DNA of 64,000 nt from Ipomoea triloba (GCF_003576645.1 NC_044922.1:22794471-22858470); one strand, 5' to 3'; numbered from the stretch's first letter, positions 13,206 through 23,169 are shown. Numbers and translations: made by a program. Notes: generated by a model not told the origin, from the sequence alone.

Positions 13206-13373
13206 CCTTTACAATGCAATTCATTGGCCTGCCAAATTACATTGTTTGGTTGGAGGAGATTACAATGTTCTATTTTTTTGAATTGAAAGAAGAAGAATTC
13301 ATACCCCCTTATAAATTTCAATTCAATGTAGCATGGAAAGGAAAAAGATAAGAAAAAGAATTTTTTTTATCTT

Positions 13374-13430
13374 TAATAATAATAATAATAATAATAATAA
13401 TTATTATTATTATTATTATTATTATTATGA
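13374..13430. repeat. (TAA)n / (TTA)n inverted microsatellite
   Basis: About nine TAA units are followed directly by about nine TTA units, forming a perfect palindrome roughly 54 bp long. Confidence 0.9.
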
Positions 13431-13590
13431 GCATTTTTGTGTTTATATCACCTCTTTCTCCAATTCTCAATAATTCTATACCTCTTTATCAAATAATATA
13501 ATTTGAATTTCTATTTTATTTCCACCATATTCTTTTCCCTAATTCCCTGGTTCCAACCAAAAGGTGGTAATATTCCTTATACATTCAAAA

Positions 13591-13596
13591 TTTATT
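13591..13596 (-). terminator. Putative polyadenylation signal AATAAA
   Basis: AATAAA on the minus strand lies about 95 nt downstream of the DUF506 stop codon, a usual distance for a plant near-upstream element. Confidence 0.4.
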
Positions 13597-13688
13597 TTTT
13601 GAACCAAATATGCTATAAGGAAATTTAATCACAGAATGTAGCCTAGCATTTTATATTTTGAACACCAATTATGCTATATGCTATATGA

Positions 13689-14546
13689 TCATCTTGTTCG
13701 GGTTACGACGGGAAACAGTAATCGGCGGTTGACCGCAGCGTCGAAGCCAACGGACCGGCACTTGACGGCTAAAGCTTGCTCTAAAGGCGGCAGCAATTCC
13801 ATGGAGGTGGTAGATGCCGGCCGGAAATTTGTGTTCCGTCTATAGGAACCAAACCACTTGTTCTCCATGAAACGCTGTTTTCTCCAGGGCGGAAGGTGTA
13901 GCCCTCTGCTCTTAAAAGATCGTTTCGCCGCTTTGCTCATCACTTTCACGATCTTCTTCAGCTCTTCGCTCTTCCCTACAAAAACTTTCGGCAACGACAG
14001 TATTAATCCTTCAAAATGAGTCGTCGGCCGAGCGATCTCGAACTCCGAGGAGAATTCCAGATCGACGATGTATCGTGTGATCCTGTTTTGGGAGTCGGAT
14101 CGGAGAACGTCTATAAACTCGTGGTCTCCGGCGGTGATCCCCTCGCTTCTCTCCCATTTGGTCTTGCAAACGCCCGCATTGTAGCCGAAATCCCTAAGAT
14201 AAGCCGTGACGTGGCGCCGGAGAATCTCCGGCGTATTACTCGAATTCAAACACGACGATAGCAATTCCACGGCCTCCGAAACGCGAGACGCGAGAACATT
14301 CCGGAACGAGTCCTTGTCGCCGCCGCAATTTATCGTCTCAACTTCACCCTCAAGCTCGCCGTCGGAGTTGCACGGCGGCAGGTCGCGCTCGGAGCCGGAA
14401 TAATCTCCGGCATCGTGCTCCGGGAAGTCGAAAACAATTTCAGAAAAGCTTGACGAAGAAAGATCATCATCTTCTGCTACCTGAGCTCTGTGGCCGACGA
14501 TCTGAGCCTTGACCCGATCGTCGAGCGGGTCAGTGACTCGCTTCAT
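13689..14546 (-). CDS. DUF506 family protein (PDDEXK-like), 285 aa
   Basis: This is a complete single-exon frame and the best protein-coding gene in the window. It matches the plant-specific DUF506/PDDEXK_6 family (PF04720). After an acidic, Ser-rich leader (residues 1-75) the conserved block runs from about 80 to 232: a helical region with 'LRDFGYNAGVCKTKW' (117-131), 'HEFIDV' (142-147), 'YIVDLEFSSEFEIARPT' (159-175), 'LPKVFVG' (185-191), 'AAKRSFK' (206-212) and 'LPPWRKQRFMENKW' (218-231). These are the family's signature blocks, including the Asp and Glu residues proposed as a degenerate nuclease-like core. Family members are mostly of unknown biochemical function; some are stress- or root-hair-related in Arabidopsis. 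Length is typical. Base composition is far more GC-rich than the surroundings, as expected for a selected coding sequence. The start is the first ATG of the frame, followed upstream by a purine-rich leader. No frameshift is visible. Confidence 0.93.
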   Translation of the reverse strand: MKRVTDPLDDRVKAQIVGHRAQVAEDDDLSSSSFSEIVFDFPEHDAGDYSGSERDLPPCNSDGELEGEVETINCGGDKDSFRNVLASRVSEAVELLSSCLNSSNTPEILRRHVTAYLRDFGYNAGVCKTKWERSEGITAGDHEFIDVLRSDSQNRITRYIVDLEFSSEFEIARPTTHFEGLILSLPKVFVGKSEELKKIVKVMSKAAKRSFKSRGLHLPPWRKQRFMENKWFGSYRRNTNFRPASTTSMELLPPLEQALAVKCRSVGFDAAVNRRLLFPVVTRTR

Positions 14547-14830
14547 TTTGTGTGTGAGGGAGAGAAGGGAGGAAGAGAGCTTAAAAGGGAATAATGCAGT
14601 GGAATTTATGAACGAATATTCGAAAATTTAAAAGTAGGAGATAAAAAGGTACCAGGAAACTGGAAGATAATTAATGTGGCATATCCCACGTTTATTCTTG
14701 GCGTACATCTGCGCGTGACCTGGTCTTACATTTTCTGCCACGTATAACAACGTCATCCGATTATAATTATTTGTTGATTTTATGACTTTTAGCCAACACA
14801 ATTGTTACAATATTAAGACTGTCCTTAATC
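14547..14830 (-). promoter_or_regulatory. Probable promoter/5' UTR of the DUF506 gene
   Basis: Immediately upstream is a CT-rich stretch on the coding strand (leader-like). Further up are ACGT-core elements: 'ccacgt' at about 14688-14693 and 14740-14745, and the reverse 'acgtca'/'gcgcgtgac' region near 14715-14755. ACGT cores are bound by bZIP factors in plants, which would suit stress or ABA regulation. No strong TATA box is seen at a fixed spacing. Confidence 0.35.
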
Positions 14831-15110
14831 CAGAAATTTTACACATTTACAAGACAACTTAACACGCCACATGAATTTCTTCTTCTTTATTCTTTATATT
14901 TTTATTTTTATATGTATTTAACAAGCTTGCTAAACACTTAAAAGGCTGCCATAACGACAACCTTTGTACTTTACTTTATCAGGCAGCTTTTGCTGCCCGC
15001 CATAAAACTTCTTTTTATTTTTTTATTTTAATATTTTTTATTATTTTATTATTATGTATATTGTTGGTTTTATGACTTTTGGTTAGTCAAAGGCAGGCCA
15101 ACACTACCTG
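14770..15110. other. AT-rich insertion flanked by similar motifs
   Basis: 'ttgattttatgacttttagccaacac' at about 14773 and 'ttggttttatgacttttgg' at about 15064 bracket an AT-rich 290-bp stretch; a relative of the motif starts the element at 24178. It looks like transposon termini or a duplication, but it was not classified. Confidence 0.3.
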
Positions 15111-15429
15111 TTAGAATAGCGAAAATATAGAAAATATGTAGGAAAATATAATGAGAGAATATATGTATTGTCTTGCTCATAATTGCCTTTCCCTACTCCA
15201 TGTATGGATGGTCTATTTATACATATTTTGCACCTAGAGCTCTGCAAGGAATAAGAATCATGGGTTGCCTCCTATTGGGAGTTCAGGTTACATTATAACT
15301 AATAAGTCCTAATCTTGTTAATATTACTCTTGCTAATATTACAAGTGCTAAGTCCAATCCTTATCGAACTCTTCTGTAGTTTTTTGTTGAGGGTCCTTCT
15401 TGGGCTTTCTTGATCCAATTGCTCTCTGG

Positions 15430-15640
15430 GGCCTGTCCATGTGGCCAGGCCTAGTGTATTATCCATCATCCAGTCCCCCACTTTTTTCAGATTTCATGGA
15501 TACGAAGTCTCTGGAAAGTATAGTTGTTCTTTTGGGCCGGTCCGTGTGGCCCAAGCCTACTGTTATTATCCATCATCCAGTCCCCCACTTTCTTGAGATT
15601 TCGTGGATACGAAGTCTCTGGAAAGTATACTTAATCATTT
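15430..15640. repeat. ~117-bp tandem duplication
   Basis: Two adjacent copies share 'tattatccatcatccagtcc', 'cccact' and 'gatacgaagtctctggaaag'. The sequence is more GC-rich than its surroundings and belongs to the same uncharacterised element as the array that follows. Confidence 0.75.
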
Positions 15641-15839
15641 TCTGATGGTCGTCTTCAATTGCATCAACCTAAGATTTTTCTTCTGACCGACCACGTAGCA
15701 TTATGCAAATACAACAATTTTACACAAATTCAACAATAAGTATACACACACGTATAGAACAATATTTAAAGAAATCATTATAAGATTATGTAAATATCAA
15801 GAATATACATAAGCCAACCACTGTGCTACGAGTAGGGCT

Positions 15840-16575
15840 TCCTTATGTCTCCAGTGTGAATATGAATCTTCCATTGCCTAGTGAGTGTGTGTTTCTTGCA
15901 CACGGTGGTGGGAATACGAGTCTGCCACTAGCTAATGGGTATGTGTCTTCCACACGGTGGTGGGTATAAGTCTTCCATTACCTAGCTAGTGAGTATGCGT
16001 TTCTTCCACACGATGGTGGGAATACGAGTCTGCCACTGGCTAATGGGTATATGCCTTCCACACGGTGGTGGGTATAAGTCTTCCATTGCCTAGTAAGTAT
16101 ACGTTTCTTCCACACGGTGGTGGGAATACGAGTCTGCCACTAGCTAATGGGTATATGTCTTCCACACGGTGGTGGGTATAAGTCTTCCATTGCCTAGTGA
16201 GTATCACACGGTGGTGGGTATAAGTCTTCCATTGCCTAGTGAGTATACGTTTTTTCCACACGATGGTGGGAATACGAGTCTGCCACTGGCTAATGGGTAT
16301 ATGTCTTCCACACGGTGGTGGGTATAAGTCTTCCATTGCCTAGTGAGTATGCGTTTCTTCCACACGGTGGTGGGTATAAGTCTTCCATTGCCTAGTGAGT
16401 ATGCGTTTCTTCCACACGGTGGTGGGAATACGAGTCTGTCACTGGCTAATGAGCATACTTTTTTTTTCTTCCATTGCCTAGTGAGTATGCGTTTCTTCCA
16501 CACGATGGTCAGAATACGAATCTGCCATTGGCTAATGGGTATACTTTTTTTTTTCTTGTTTTCCATTGCCTGTGT
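15840..16575. repeat. ~104-bp minisatellite of two alternating ~50-bp half-units
   Basis: Half-unit A contains 'cacggtggtgggtataagtc' then 'ttccattgcctagtgagtat'; half-unit B contains 'cacggtggtgggaatacgag' then 'tctgccactggctaatgggt'. They mostly alternate A-B for about seven full units, with some A-A doublets near 16200 and 16360 and two copies interrupted by poly-T. The long open frames on both strands here are produced by the repeat and are not genes. Confidence 0.85.
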
Positions 16576-16740
16576 ATTCGAAATATTCATGCTGGGATGT
16601 GTCCTTCGTATAATAAACTCTCATAAGGTATGTGTCTGCCTCGCTGATAAGCTCTTAACTCGCAATAAGGCCCTCCCCATCAGCTTATCTTGACACAAAG
16701 TTCTAGGCTAAAATACTGACACACCAACTTTTATACAATT

Positions 16741-16784
16741 GGGGGTGTTGCATTTTGGAGAAATTTTTCTCCTGCAACACCCCC
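16741..16784. repeat. Strong hairpin (12-bp GC-rich stem)
   Basis: 'gggggtgttgca' (16741-16752) is perfectly complementary to 'tgcaacaccccc' (16773-16784), and an inner 7-bp stem GGAGAAA/TTTCTCC lies between them. Another hairpin, 'gccgttgca'/'tgcaacggc', is at about 16900-16925. The first may be the junction of two abutting TIR elements. Confidence 0.7.
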
Positions 16785-17977
16785 CTTTCCTGTCAGGTTT
16801 TTATAAAAAAAAAAAAAAATAGAAAGTGACGCAGGAAATTTAGGGTGGCCGCCCAATTGAGACAAATAGCTTTGTATTTTTTTTTTTAATTTCATTTAGT
16901 GCCGTTGCAAATATGCAACGGCGACAAGCTGCTTTTTTTTTTTTTTTTTTTTTTTTTTTAATGTAATGTTGGCCTTGTTTTGTTTTGTTAATTTTTTTAA
17001 TATATTTTTATTTAATTTTATTATTGTTAATTAAATTAAATATGGTTATTAAATTTATAATTATAATTACAATTATAATTTTTAGAATGTTAATAGATAA
17101 AAAAAAAAATTAAAGTATAATAGGGTGAAATGGTGGGTCCAAAAAATGATAAAAAACTTAAAACTGATGGGAAGAAGAGGTTTTGTGATTGAGTTGGATA
17201 GTAGATGATGAGGTGGATGTTAGGACCCACAAAAAACTAAAGAAAAAGCTTCAACTAATGAGGAAGGTCTAAGCGTCGCTTGCGAGAGGAGACTAGAAAT
17301 CAGGACAATCAAGGAAGCCTGATTGCAGAACAATTGTGGGCACCCCATTGTTGGAACGTAGATTCTAACCGACTACTAGTCCGGGGGACCGGTGGTCGAG
17401 AATGTAAATCCTAACCGACAACCGATGAGCAAGATGGAAGAGTCCCCGTAGAGATTTGAAACACCATGCGCGCATAAACCATGAACCACCATGTTAAGTG
17501 TTGAAATTTTGGAATATAGGCATATAACATATATCTTGGAGTTAAAACCATCCGAAGTAGTCAGGAGTACGTGAATTTCCTCCTCTGGTTGTCCACGTAA
17601 ACTGAATCCGAGTGTCTTTTTTGTTGGCCATGGGCTTTTCGTTAGGCTATCATGTTTGGATACCAGAATCTTCATGTGACAATGTACTTCCATATAAAAG
17701 TTGGTAGAAGCCATGTGTCTGCAAAGATTTTGTCTTGAATATTATTCTTTAATGAATTAAAATGCTTTTATGCTTTCTCTCCGTCGAATGCCCCTTTTTC
17801 TTTTCTTTTCTTTTTTTTTTTTTTCGAGAACAACTGGTCAGAACCTATGAAATTCCTGAGATGTGTGGAGGAACAACAAGCAAAAGCAAAGAATGCCTTT
17901 TTCATTATGTGGAGGTAAACTTACCAGAAATTTAAATATTTGGTTTTTCTGATTTGTTATTAAGAGCAAGATCGTAA
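16785..17977. other. Spacer, no gene recognised
   Basis: Poly-T and poly-A runs, then a region with 'attctaaccgac' and 'aatcctaaccgac' repeats (17355-17425). The minus-strand open frame at 17376-17714 (112 codons) has no recognisable motif; it may belong to an unclassified repeat and is not called as a gene. Confidence 0.4.
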
Positions 17978-17986
17978 TAATAGAAT
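17978..17986. repeat. 9-bp target-site duplication TAATAGAAT, left copy
   Basis: An exact copy is at 19917-19925 on the other side of the MULE. Confidence 0.9.
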
Positions 17987-18377
17987 GGAATAAGGGCCAA
18001 ATTGGCCACTGAACGTAACGCGATAGTACAATCAGACCACTGGACCTAAAAAACGTTCAATTACCCCACTCAACAGCTCAAATGCCTCCAATTTCACTGA
18101 ATAGCCGGTTCCCATCCCTTTCTTCCGGTTGATTGCTGACCAGGCTGATGACATGGCATTAATAATTGTTTTTTGTTTATTTTTTTTAGTTTTTGTTGCT
18201 TCTAGGAGTTCCTGCGCCTTAATGGTTGAATTGCTCCTGCAACAGCAACCTCCACCACCAAAGGAATGGAGGAAGAAGTGGGTCCACGTGTTGCCGCCGA
18301 GCTCCGGCAACAGCAACCTCCACCACCACCGTGCATCTGATGAAAAGCGTTCAATTTCTTAGTTTTTCTTTGCCTCT

Positions 18378-18464
18378 AAATTGAGCAGCACGGCCATGGC
18401 GGCACACTGTGCATCTGCTAAAATTGAGCAGCACGGCCATGGCGGCACACTATACACAGGTAGA
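18378..18464. repeat. 44-bp direct duplication inside the Pack-MULE
   Basis: 'attgagcagcacggccatgg' plus 'cggcacact' occurs twice in tandem, at about 18379 and 18423. Confidence 0.85.
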
Positions 18465-18693
18465 GTTTGGAACTAAAACTGAATTGCCAGAAAATTACCG
18501 GAATATACTTAAATTTCCGCTTGGGCAGCTCGTCTGCAACGACGTTGTCTTTAGCAGAGCTCTTGGAGTTGCCATTCTTATCGGCGTCGCCGGCGCCGTT
18601 GCTGTTATTCTGGCTCGGAGTTTGCTGTTAGCAAATGCACTGTGGTGGTGGAGGTTGCTGTTTGCTGTTACTCGGCTCGGAGTTTGTTGTTAG
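18418..18693 (+). other. Second possible captured fragment, hydrophobic ORF
   Basis: A plus-strand frame from an ATG at 18418 encodes 'HYTQVEFGTKTELPENYRNI' followed by a hydrophobic stretch 'ALGVAILIGVAGAVAVIL' that resembles one membrane segment. It has higher GC than its surroundings. I do not recognise the family. It overlaps the 3' end of the minus-strand 14-3-3 chimera and could be a separate captured gene piece or coincidence. Confidence 0.3.
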
Positions 18694-19730
18694 CAGAGTG
18701 AGATTAACACGAAGGAGCTGCATAATGAGAGTGCTATCCTTATAGGACTCCTCTCCAAGAGTATCAAGCTCGACAATGGCTTCATCAAAGGCCTGCTCAT
18801 AGTCAACGCAATCAATTGAACCCAACAATATCAGGTACTACTTAAATCGGGTTTGACATTGCAAAGCAGATTAAAGGTAATAACTGTTGAGAAGTTTGTT
18901 CACCTGTTTGGCCAGATTACAAGCGCGATCAGGAGAATTTAAGATCTCGTAGTAGAATACAGAGAAGTTGAGAGCCAAGCCAAGTCTGATTGGATGCGTG
19001 GGAGCTAGTTCTGCAACGACAATGTCCTACAAAACCAGCACAATCAATTCGGTAATAAGATTTCAATGTTACATTTCGAAAACAATGCGAGATTCTACAA
19101 CGGCATTTGCACAAGTTTAGAATATAATCGAATGAGTCGAAATCGTACCTGAGCCGCTTTGTAAGCGGAGAGAGTGTTCTCCGCAGCCTCTTTCCTATCG
19201 GCTCCGGTTTTGAACTCAGCCAAGTAGCGGTGATAATCTCCCTTCATTTTCAAATAGAAGATCTTAGAGTCGCTGGAAGAAGCGGAGTCGATGAGAGTAG
19301 AATCGAGGAGATTGAGGATGCCTTTGCAGATCGATGTCAGTTCTGCTTCGATCTTAGATCTGTACTCCTTGATTGATGCCACATGGTCCTCGTTGCCACG
19401 GATCTCCTCCTTCTGCTCAATGGAGGAGATGATGTGCCACGAGGCGCGCCGAGCGCCGATCACGTTCTTGTACGCGACGGAGAGCAGGTTACACTCCTCC
19501 ACTGTGAGCTCCTCCACGCTGCCCGCCACCGTCACCACCTTCTCCTTGAAATCCACCATCTGCTCGTAGCGGAGATTTGCAATATTTTTTGTCAGATGCA
19601 CGGTGGTGCTGGAGGTTGCTGTTGCCGGAGCTCCAATTGGACGACGTCCGGCCGACCCGTACCAAATATGTGGTATTTGGATCTGTGTTCTTACACGTTG
19701 GAAGCAACAAAAACTAAGGAAAATAAACAA
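18628..19730 (-). CDS. Chimeric 14-3-3-like gene inside a Pack-MULE (3 exons)
   Basis: Proposed exons on the minus strand: 19730-19149, 19026-18904 and 18792-18628, with phase-0 introns of 122 and 111 bp that start GT and end AG. Joined, they leave an open frame of 289 codons. Residues about 54-269 match 14-3-3 proteins nearly end to end: '[18 protein letters not shown]', '[16 protein letters not shown]', '[20 protein letters not shown]', '[20 protein letters not shown]'. The phosphopeptide-binding Lys, two Arg, Tyr and Asn residues are kept. The N-terminal helix used for dimerisation is replaced by about 53 residues translated from transposon-internal sequence, including part of the TIR. The end diverges at 'LTLLTTN' (family: LTLWTSD) and runs into a Pro-rich tail. 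The full-length family is about 250-260 aa. It is inferred to be a transduplicated gene copy. Expression and function are unknown; it may equally be a pseudogene with frame intact because it is young. Confidence 0.75.
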
Positions 19731-19916
19731 AAAACAATTATTAATGCCATGTCATCAGCCTAGTCAGCAATCAACCGGAAGAAAGGGATGGGAACCGGCT
19801 ATGCGGTGAAATTGGAGGCATTTGGGCTGTTGAGTGGGGTAATTGAACGTTTTTTAGGTCCAGTGGTCTGATTGCACTATTGCGTTACGTTCAGTGGCCA
19901 ATTTGGCCCTTATTCC

Positions 19917-20380
19917 TAATAGAATCCTGTAAAAATGAAATCTGCATAGCTTTTTTTTTTGAAGATTACACTGTCAAATTTTAATCTAAATGTGCATGTG
20001 ATGTATTATATAATCAACCAAATATTGAGTGTTAATCAGTAATCAAAAACCCGATTACAGTATATATGCTTGCAATAAAACCCTAAGTGTTGCATATAAA
20101 TTATTTAGTAACCCGATATAAGAATTGTATATGGTAACCAAGATACTTAAAAATTAGTTAATTATTTCTCAGTAAAAATTAACCAAGATACTAGAAAGAA
20201 ACCCTAATTGAATCTCGGAATCTTACCGAGGAAAATATGAAACAACAATCACATAAAACTGCTAGAAAATCTTCAAATAGCAACTACAAAAAACGCGGAA
20301 ATAACGATGGATTTAGCGACCGATTCATTCCGCGCGTTGCTAAACCACAAGGTCTTAAATCCGTAGCTAATTTTAGCGCT
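19917..20380. other. Spacer, no gene recognised
   Basis: AT-rich sequence with no coding or element signature beyond the right-hand target duplication (19917-19925). The 64-codon frame at 20237 overlaps the SINE below and is not supported. Confidence 0.4.
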
Positions 20381-20384
20381 GGCA

Positions 20385-20505
20385 TTAGTATCTGTTCACA
20401 GCTACTTTCTCAACCTACTGACCTCCACTGAGGCTCGAACCCACTCCCATCATCCATGTGAGAGTGCGGGACACCGTGTGTCACTAAACCACAAGGTCTT
20501 TGACG
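20385..20505 (-). mobile_element. tRNA-derived SINE
   Basis: On the minus strand: an A-box-like 'gtggtttagtgacacacggt', then a B box 'gtgggttcgagcctcagtgg', then a tail 'ttgagaaagtagctg'. The same order is seen in the copy at 58282-58443. Confidence 0.6.
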
Positions 20506-20789
20506 GATGTGTGAATCTTGTTGTTAATTAAATTAATAATTTTTATTAATGAAAGTATGTGCTAGTTAATTTGTGATTATGATTAATACTTAGCCATTCA
20601 CTCAAGTAATCCAGTTTGACATGCATGAAAATTGTTCCAACCTCCAAAACGCATCAAGAGATCGATTATTAGATGATGGTTTAGTTTTCCAAATTTATTG
20701 TCAATTATTAAATCTCAGCTCCATCTGTGATACAGAAATAGTTAGTAGCCTGATAGTATGTAGTCACTAATTGTATTGTATTTGCAGCG

Positions 20790-20804
20790 GTAAAAAAACA
20801 AATT
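20790..20804 (-). terminator. RNA polymerase III T-run terminator
   Basis: Just 3' of the tRNA on the minus strand is 'aatttgttttttta', a run of seven T residues suited to Pol III termination. Confidence 0.7.
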
Positions 20805-20877
20805 CGCCCACCCTGGGGCTCGAACCCAGGACCACAAGGTTAAGAGCCTTGCGCTCTACCGACTGAGCTAGACGGGC
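20805..20877 (-). tRNA. tRNA-Lys (anticodon CUU)
   Basis: The 73-nt minus-strand sequence folds as a complete cloverleaf. The acceptor arm is GCCCGTC paired with GGTGGGC (one G-T and one T-G wobble) with discriminator G. The D arm holds 'tagctcagtcggtagagc' (A box). The anticodon stem CAAGG/CCTTG encloses loop CTCTTAA, with CTT read as lysine. The T arm CTGGG-TTCGAGC-CCCAG contains the B box. No intron is present and CCA is not encoded, as expected for a eukaryotic nuclear tRNA. A Pol III T-run follows. It appears functional. Confidence 0.97.
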
Positions 20878-21634
20878 TTCTGAAAATCACGATCCATGTT
20901 TTTATACCTGTAAATACACTCTCTGCACACTTTAAAATAACAATGGTTTTTATTTGATTTCTCTCCGCAAGACTTTAAACCCTATAAATGAAATAATAAC
21001 AATTGAAAATTATCTTTTAACTGATAAGAAAATGAATGTTTAATAAACTCATTAAATTACTTAAAGGTCAACTCAGTTTTTTAAAAAAAATTAAAAGTCA
21101 ACTCACATCATATAAGTGTAGCATTTTGATTAGAAGAATGTGTGCATAAATAGAAATATCAAATGCTTAATTATTAGACTTGTAACAAGTAACAACATGA
21201 GATTAAAGAGTTCTAATTAATATTTTGATCATATTTTAAATTTAGAAAATCCAAATAAATAAAAAGGCAGAAGTAATTCTATTATTTTTCTAGTTGGTCT
21301 TTTTGTCATATTTTTATAAATAATGCTCTACTAATAATTTGATCATACCTTATCATTGTCATTGATAATGGCTACATATATAGTTTTTCATTTCCACTTC
21401 CATATCATGACTCTCATCCCTATTAAATTTGATAAGATTTAAAGACTATTGTTATCTTCTAGTAGAATTCATCTATTACTAATTTTTATAAATATTTGAC
21501 TGCAAAATTAAATATCATTCTTAAATTTAGCTATAAGAACAAATATGATAGATGATTGACAAAACTGAACCTTGTTGATGAGATAGATATTTATATTTTC
21601 ATCCTCTTTTTTACACGAGAATGAAACATAATTG
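20878..21634. other. AT-rich spacer, nothing recognised
   Basis: No gene, element terminus or tandem repeat was identified. Confidence 0.5.
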
Positions 21635-21642
21635 GTAATGAA

Positions 21643-21895
21643 TAGGGTTGTTAGCGAACAGAGCTTTCGACAAACTACTCGTGTTCAAGCTCGTTAAGCG
21701 TTCGTTTATGTTCGTTTATTAAGGTAAACGAACATTAACAAACAAAATTTAGAGCTCGATTAATAAACGAACAGAGTTTGGACAGTGGCAAGCTCGTTTG
21801 CTAAGTATTCGCGAACAAGCTCGTTTGTGTTCATTTAATGTTTGCGAACAAGCTCGTTTAGTGTTCGTTTAATAATGTTCGCGAACATGTTTACA

Positions 21896-21960
<65 letters not shown>

Positions 21961-22222
21961 CGTGAACATATATTATTTCTTGTTCATGAATAAATTGTGT
22001 TCATGAACGTGTTCATGAATGTAAATGAACATGTTCGTTAACGTTAACGAACACGTTCGTGAACGTGTTCGCGAATGTTAACGAACACTAACGAACGCTT
22101 AACAAACGAACACGAACAAGATTTTCAAAAACCTTAACAAACGAATACGAACACTCCGAAATCCTTAACAAACGAACACGAACAGACTCTGTTCGTTTAT
22201 GTTCGGTTCGTTAACAGCCCTA
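21643..22222. mobile_element. hAT-type non-autonomous element, 580 bp
   Basis: The ends are inverted: 'tagggttgttagcgaac' on the left and 'tagggctgttaacgaac' read from the right, with an exact 8-bp duplication GTAATGAA at 21635-21642 and 22223-22230. The interior is made of dozens of copies of 'gttcgtttaa', 'gttcgcgaac' and 'gaacacgaac' in both orientations around a central (AT)n tract (21899-21956), so it can fold on itself. An 8-bp duplication is characteristic of hAT transposons. Confidence 0.9.
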
Positions 22223-22426
22223 GTAATGAACGACAAAATATAAAATTATCATCAAAATTAAAAACAGAACGTTATTAAATTATTAATTAAAAATTAAATT
22301 TAAAATAATGAAAGCTAATTTAAATAAAAAAATTTAAATTTACTTGACAATGTTGGAATCAATTTATTAAATAGATGATGACAAGTTTACTAGTTACTAC
22401 CCAACCAACGACATTGGCACGTCATA

Positions 22427-22448
22427 TATATATATATATATATATATA
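22427..22448. repeat. (AT)n microsatellite
   Basis: Short pure AT tract at the edge of otherwise unclassified sequence. Confidence 0.85.
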
Positions 22449-22564
22449 AATGAGAAAGAACTAGGAATATGAAAGTAGAAATGACATTTTAGTCATTAAA
22501 TAAAAATTTAAGATCAACCTCAAATCACCATACAGTCCTAGTTATAGAGTAAAAATAGTAGTCT

Positions 22565-22770
22565 CTACGGGCTTTATTCACTCATTCAGTGGGTAACATT
22601 TGGAAGAAGAGACCAAAGTTTAAACCTCGATAGTAGCACTGTGGAGATTATATTCAAAGTGGGTAGATGACTTGTGCGCATCGACATTTGACCATGTTTA
22701 GTAAGCCATTGAGTCACCGTGATTTTACCTCCTCTCAAATGCTCTTTTGAGCCGGGGTTGCATTGGGGAT
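22565..22770 (+). mobile_element. Probable SINE (second family)
   Basis: The plus strand has 'aagtttaaacctcgatagta', a degenerate B box, preceded by 'cattcagtgggtaacatttgg'. The organisation recurs in the copy at 41695-41870 ('aattttgaactttgacagaa'). A line of short repeats ('gattcaaccttttagga') follows at 22770 and 22846. Confidence 0.4.
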
Positions 22771-23169
22771 TCAACCTTTTAGGATAAGAGTAAAAATAAT
22801 AATTCTTTGTCGGGCTGGTGTGTAGGAGCTAGGTCCTTGGGGTTGGAGATTCAACCTTTTAGGAGAAAAGAAAAAAAAATTGATTTAGTAGACAGTATTT
22901 GGGAGAAGAATAAAAAATAATTGTTGGAAGATTTTGATGACCCTTCATCCTACCATCAAAATATTGTACTAACTGTGCCGGCTAGAGTCACAGGACGAGG
23001 AGAAAACCTCGTTAAAAAAATATAGTACTAATTGCATGCTATGAATGCTTAAAGAAATAAATTAAAGCAGTGTATTTACTATTATTATAATTTTTTTACC
23101 ATAATGGTAAGCGCTTCATTCTAAACCACTGATATCAAATCGGGTCATGCTTAACTAGTATATGCAAAT

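Larger units (their letters stand above)
17987..19916. mobile_element. Pack-MULE, 1930 bp, carrying 14-3-3 sequence
   Basis: Terminal inverted repeats of about 220 bp (17987-18206 and 19697-19916) start GGAATAAGGGCCAAATTGG and are about 96% identical by eye. They are bounded by an exact 9-bp duplication, TAATAGAAT. Long TIRs plus a 9-bp duplication are diagnostic of Mutator-like elements. No transposase is present. The interior carries host-derived 14-3-3 exons with introns, which makes it a Pack-MULE. Related short elements with the same end motif are at 61876-62162 and 58461-59498. High TIR identity and an intact duplication point to a fairly recent insertion. Confidence 0.92.

Noticed and set aside
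16040..16590. Long frames on both strands in the 104-bp minisatellite
   Set aside because: They repeat with the array and exist on both strands; repeat artefacts.
17376..17714. 112-codon minus-strand frame
   Set aside because: No recognisable motif and no supporting neighbours; could be part of an unclassified repeat, so no gene was called.
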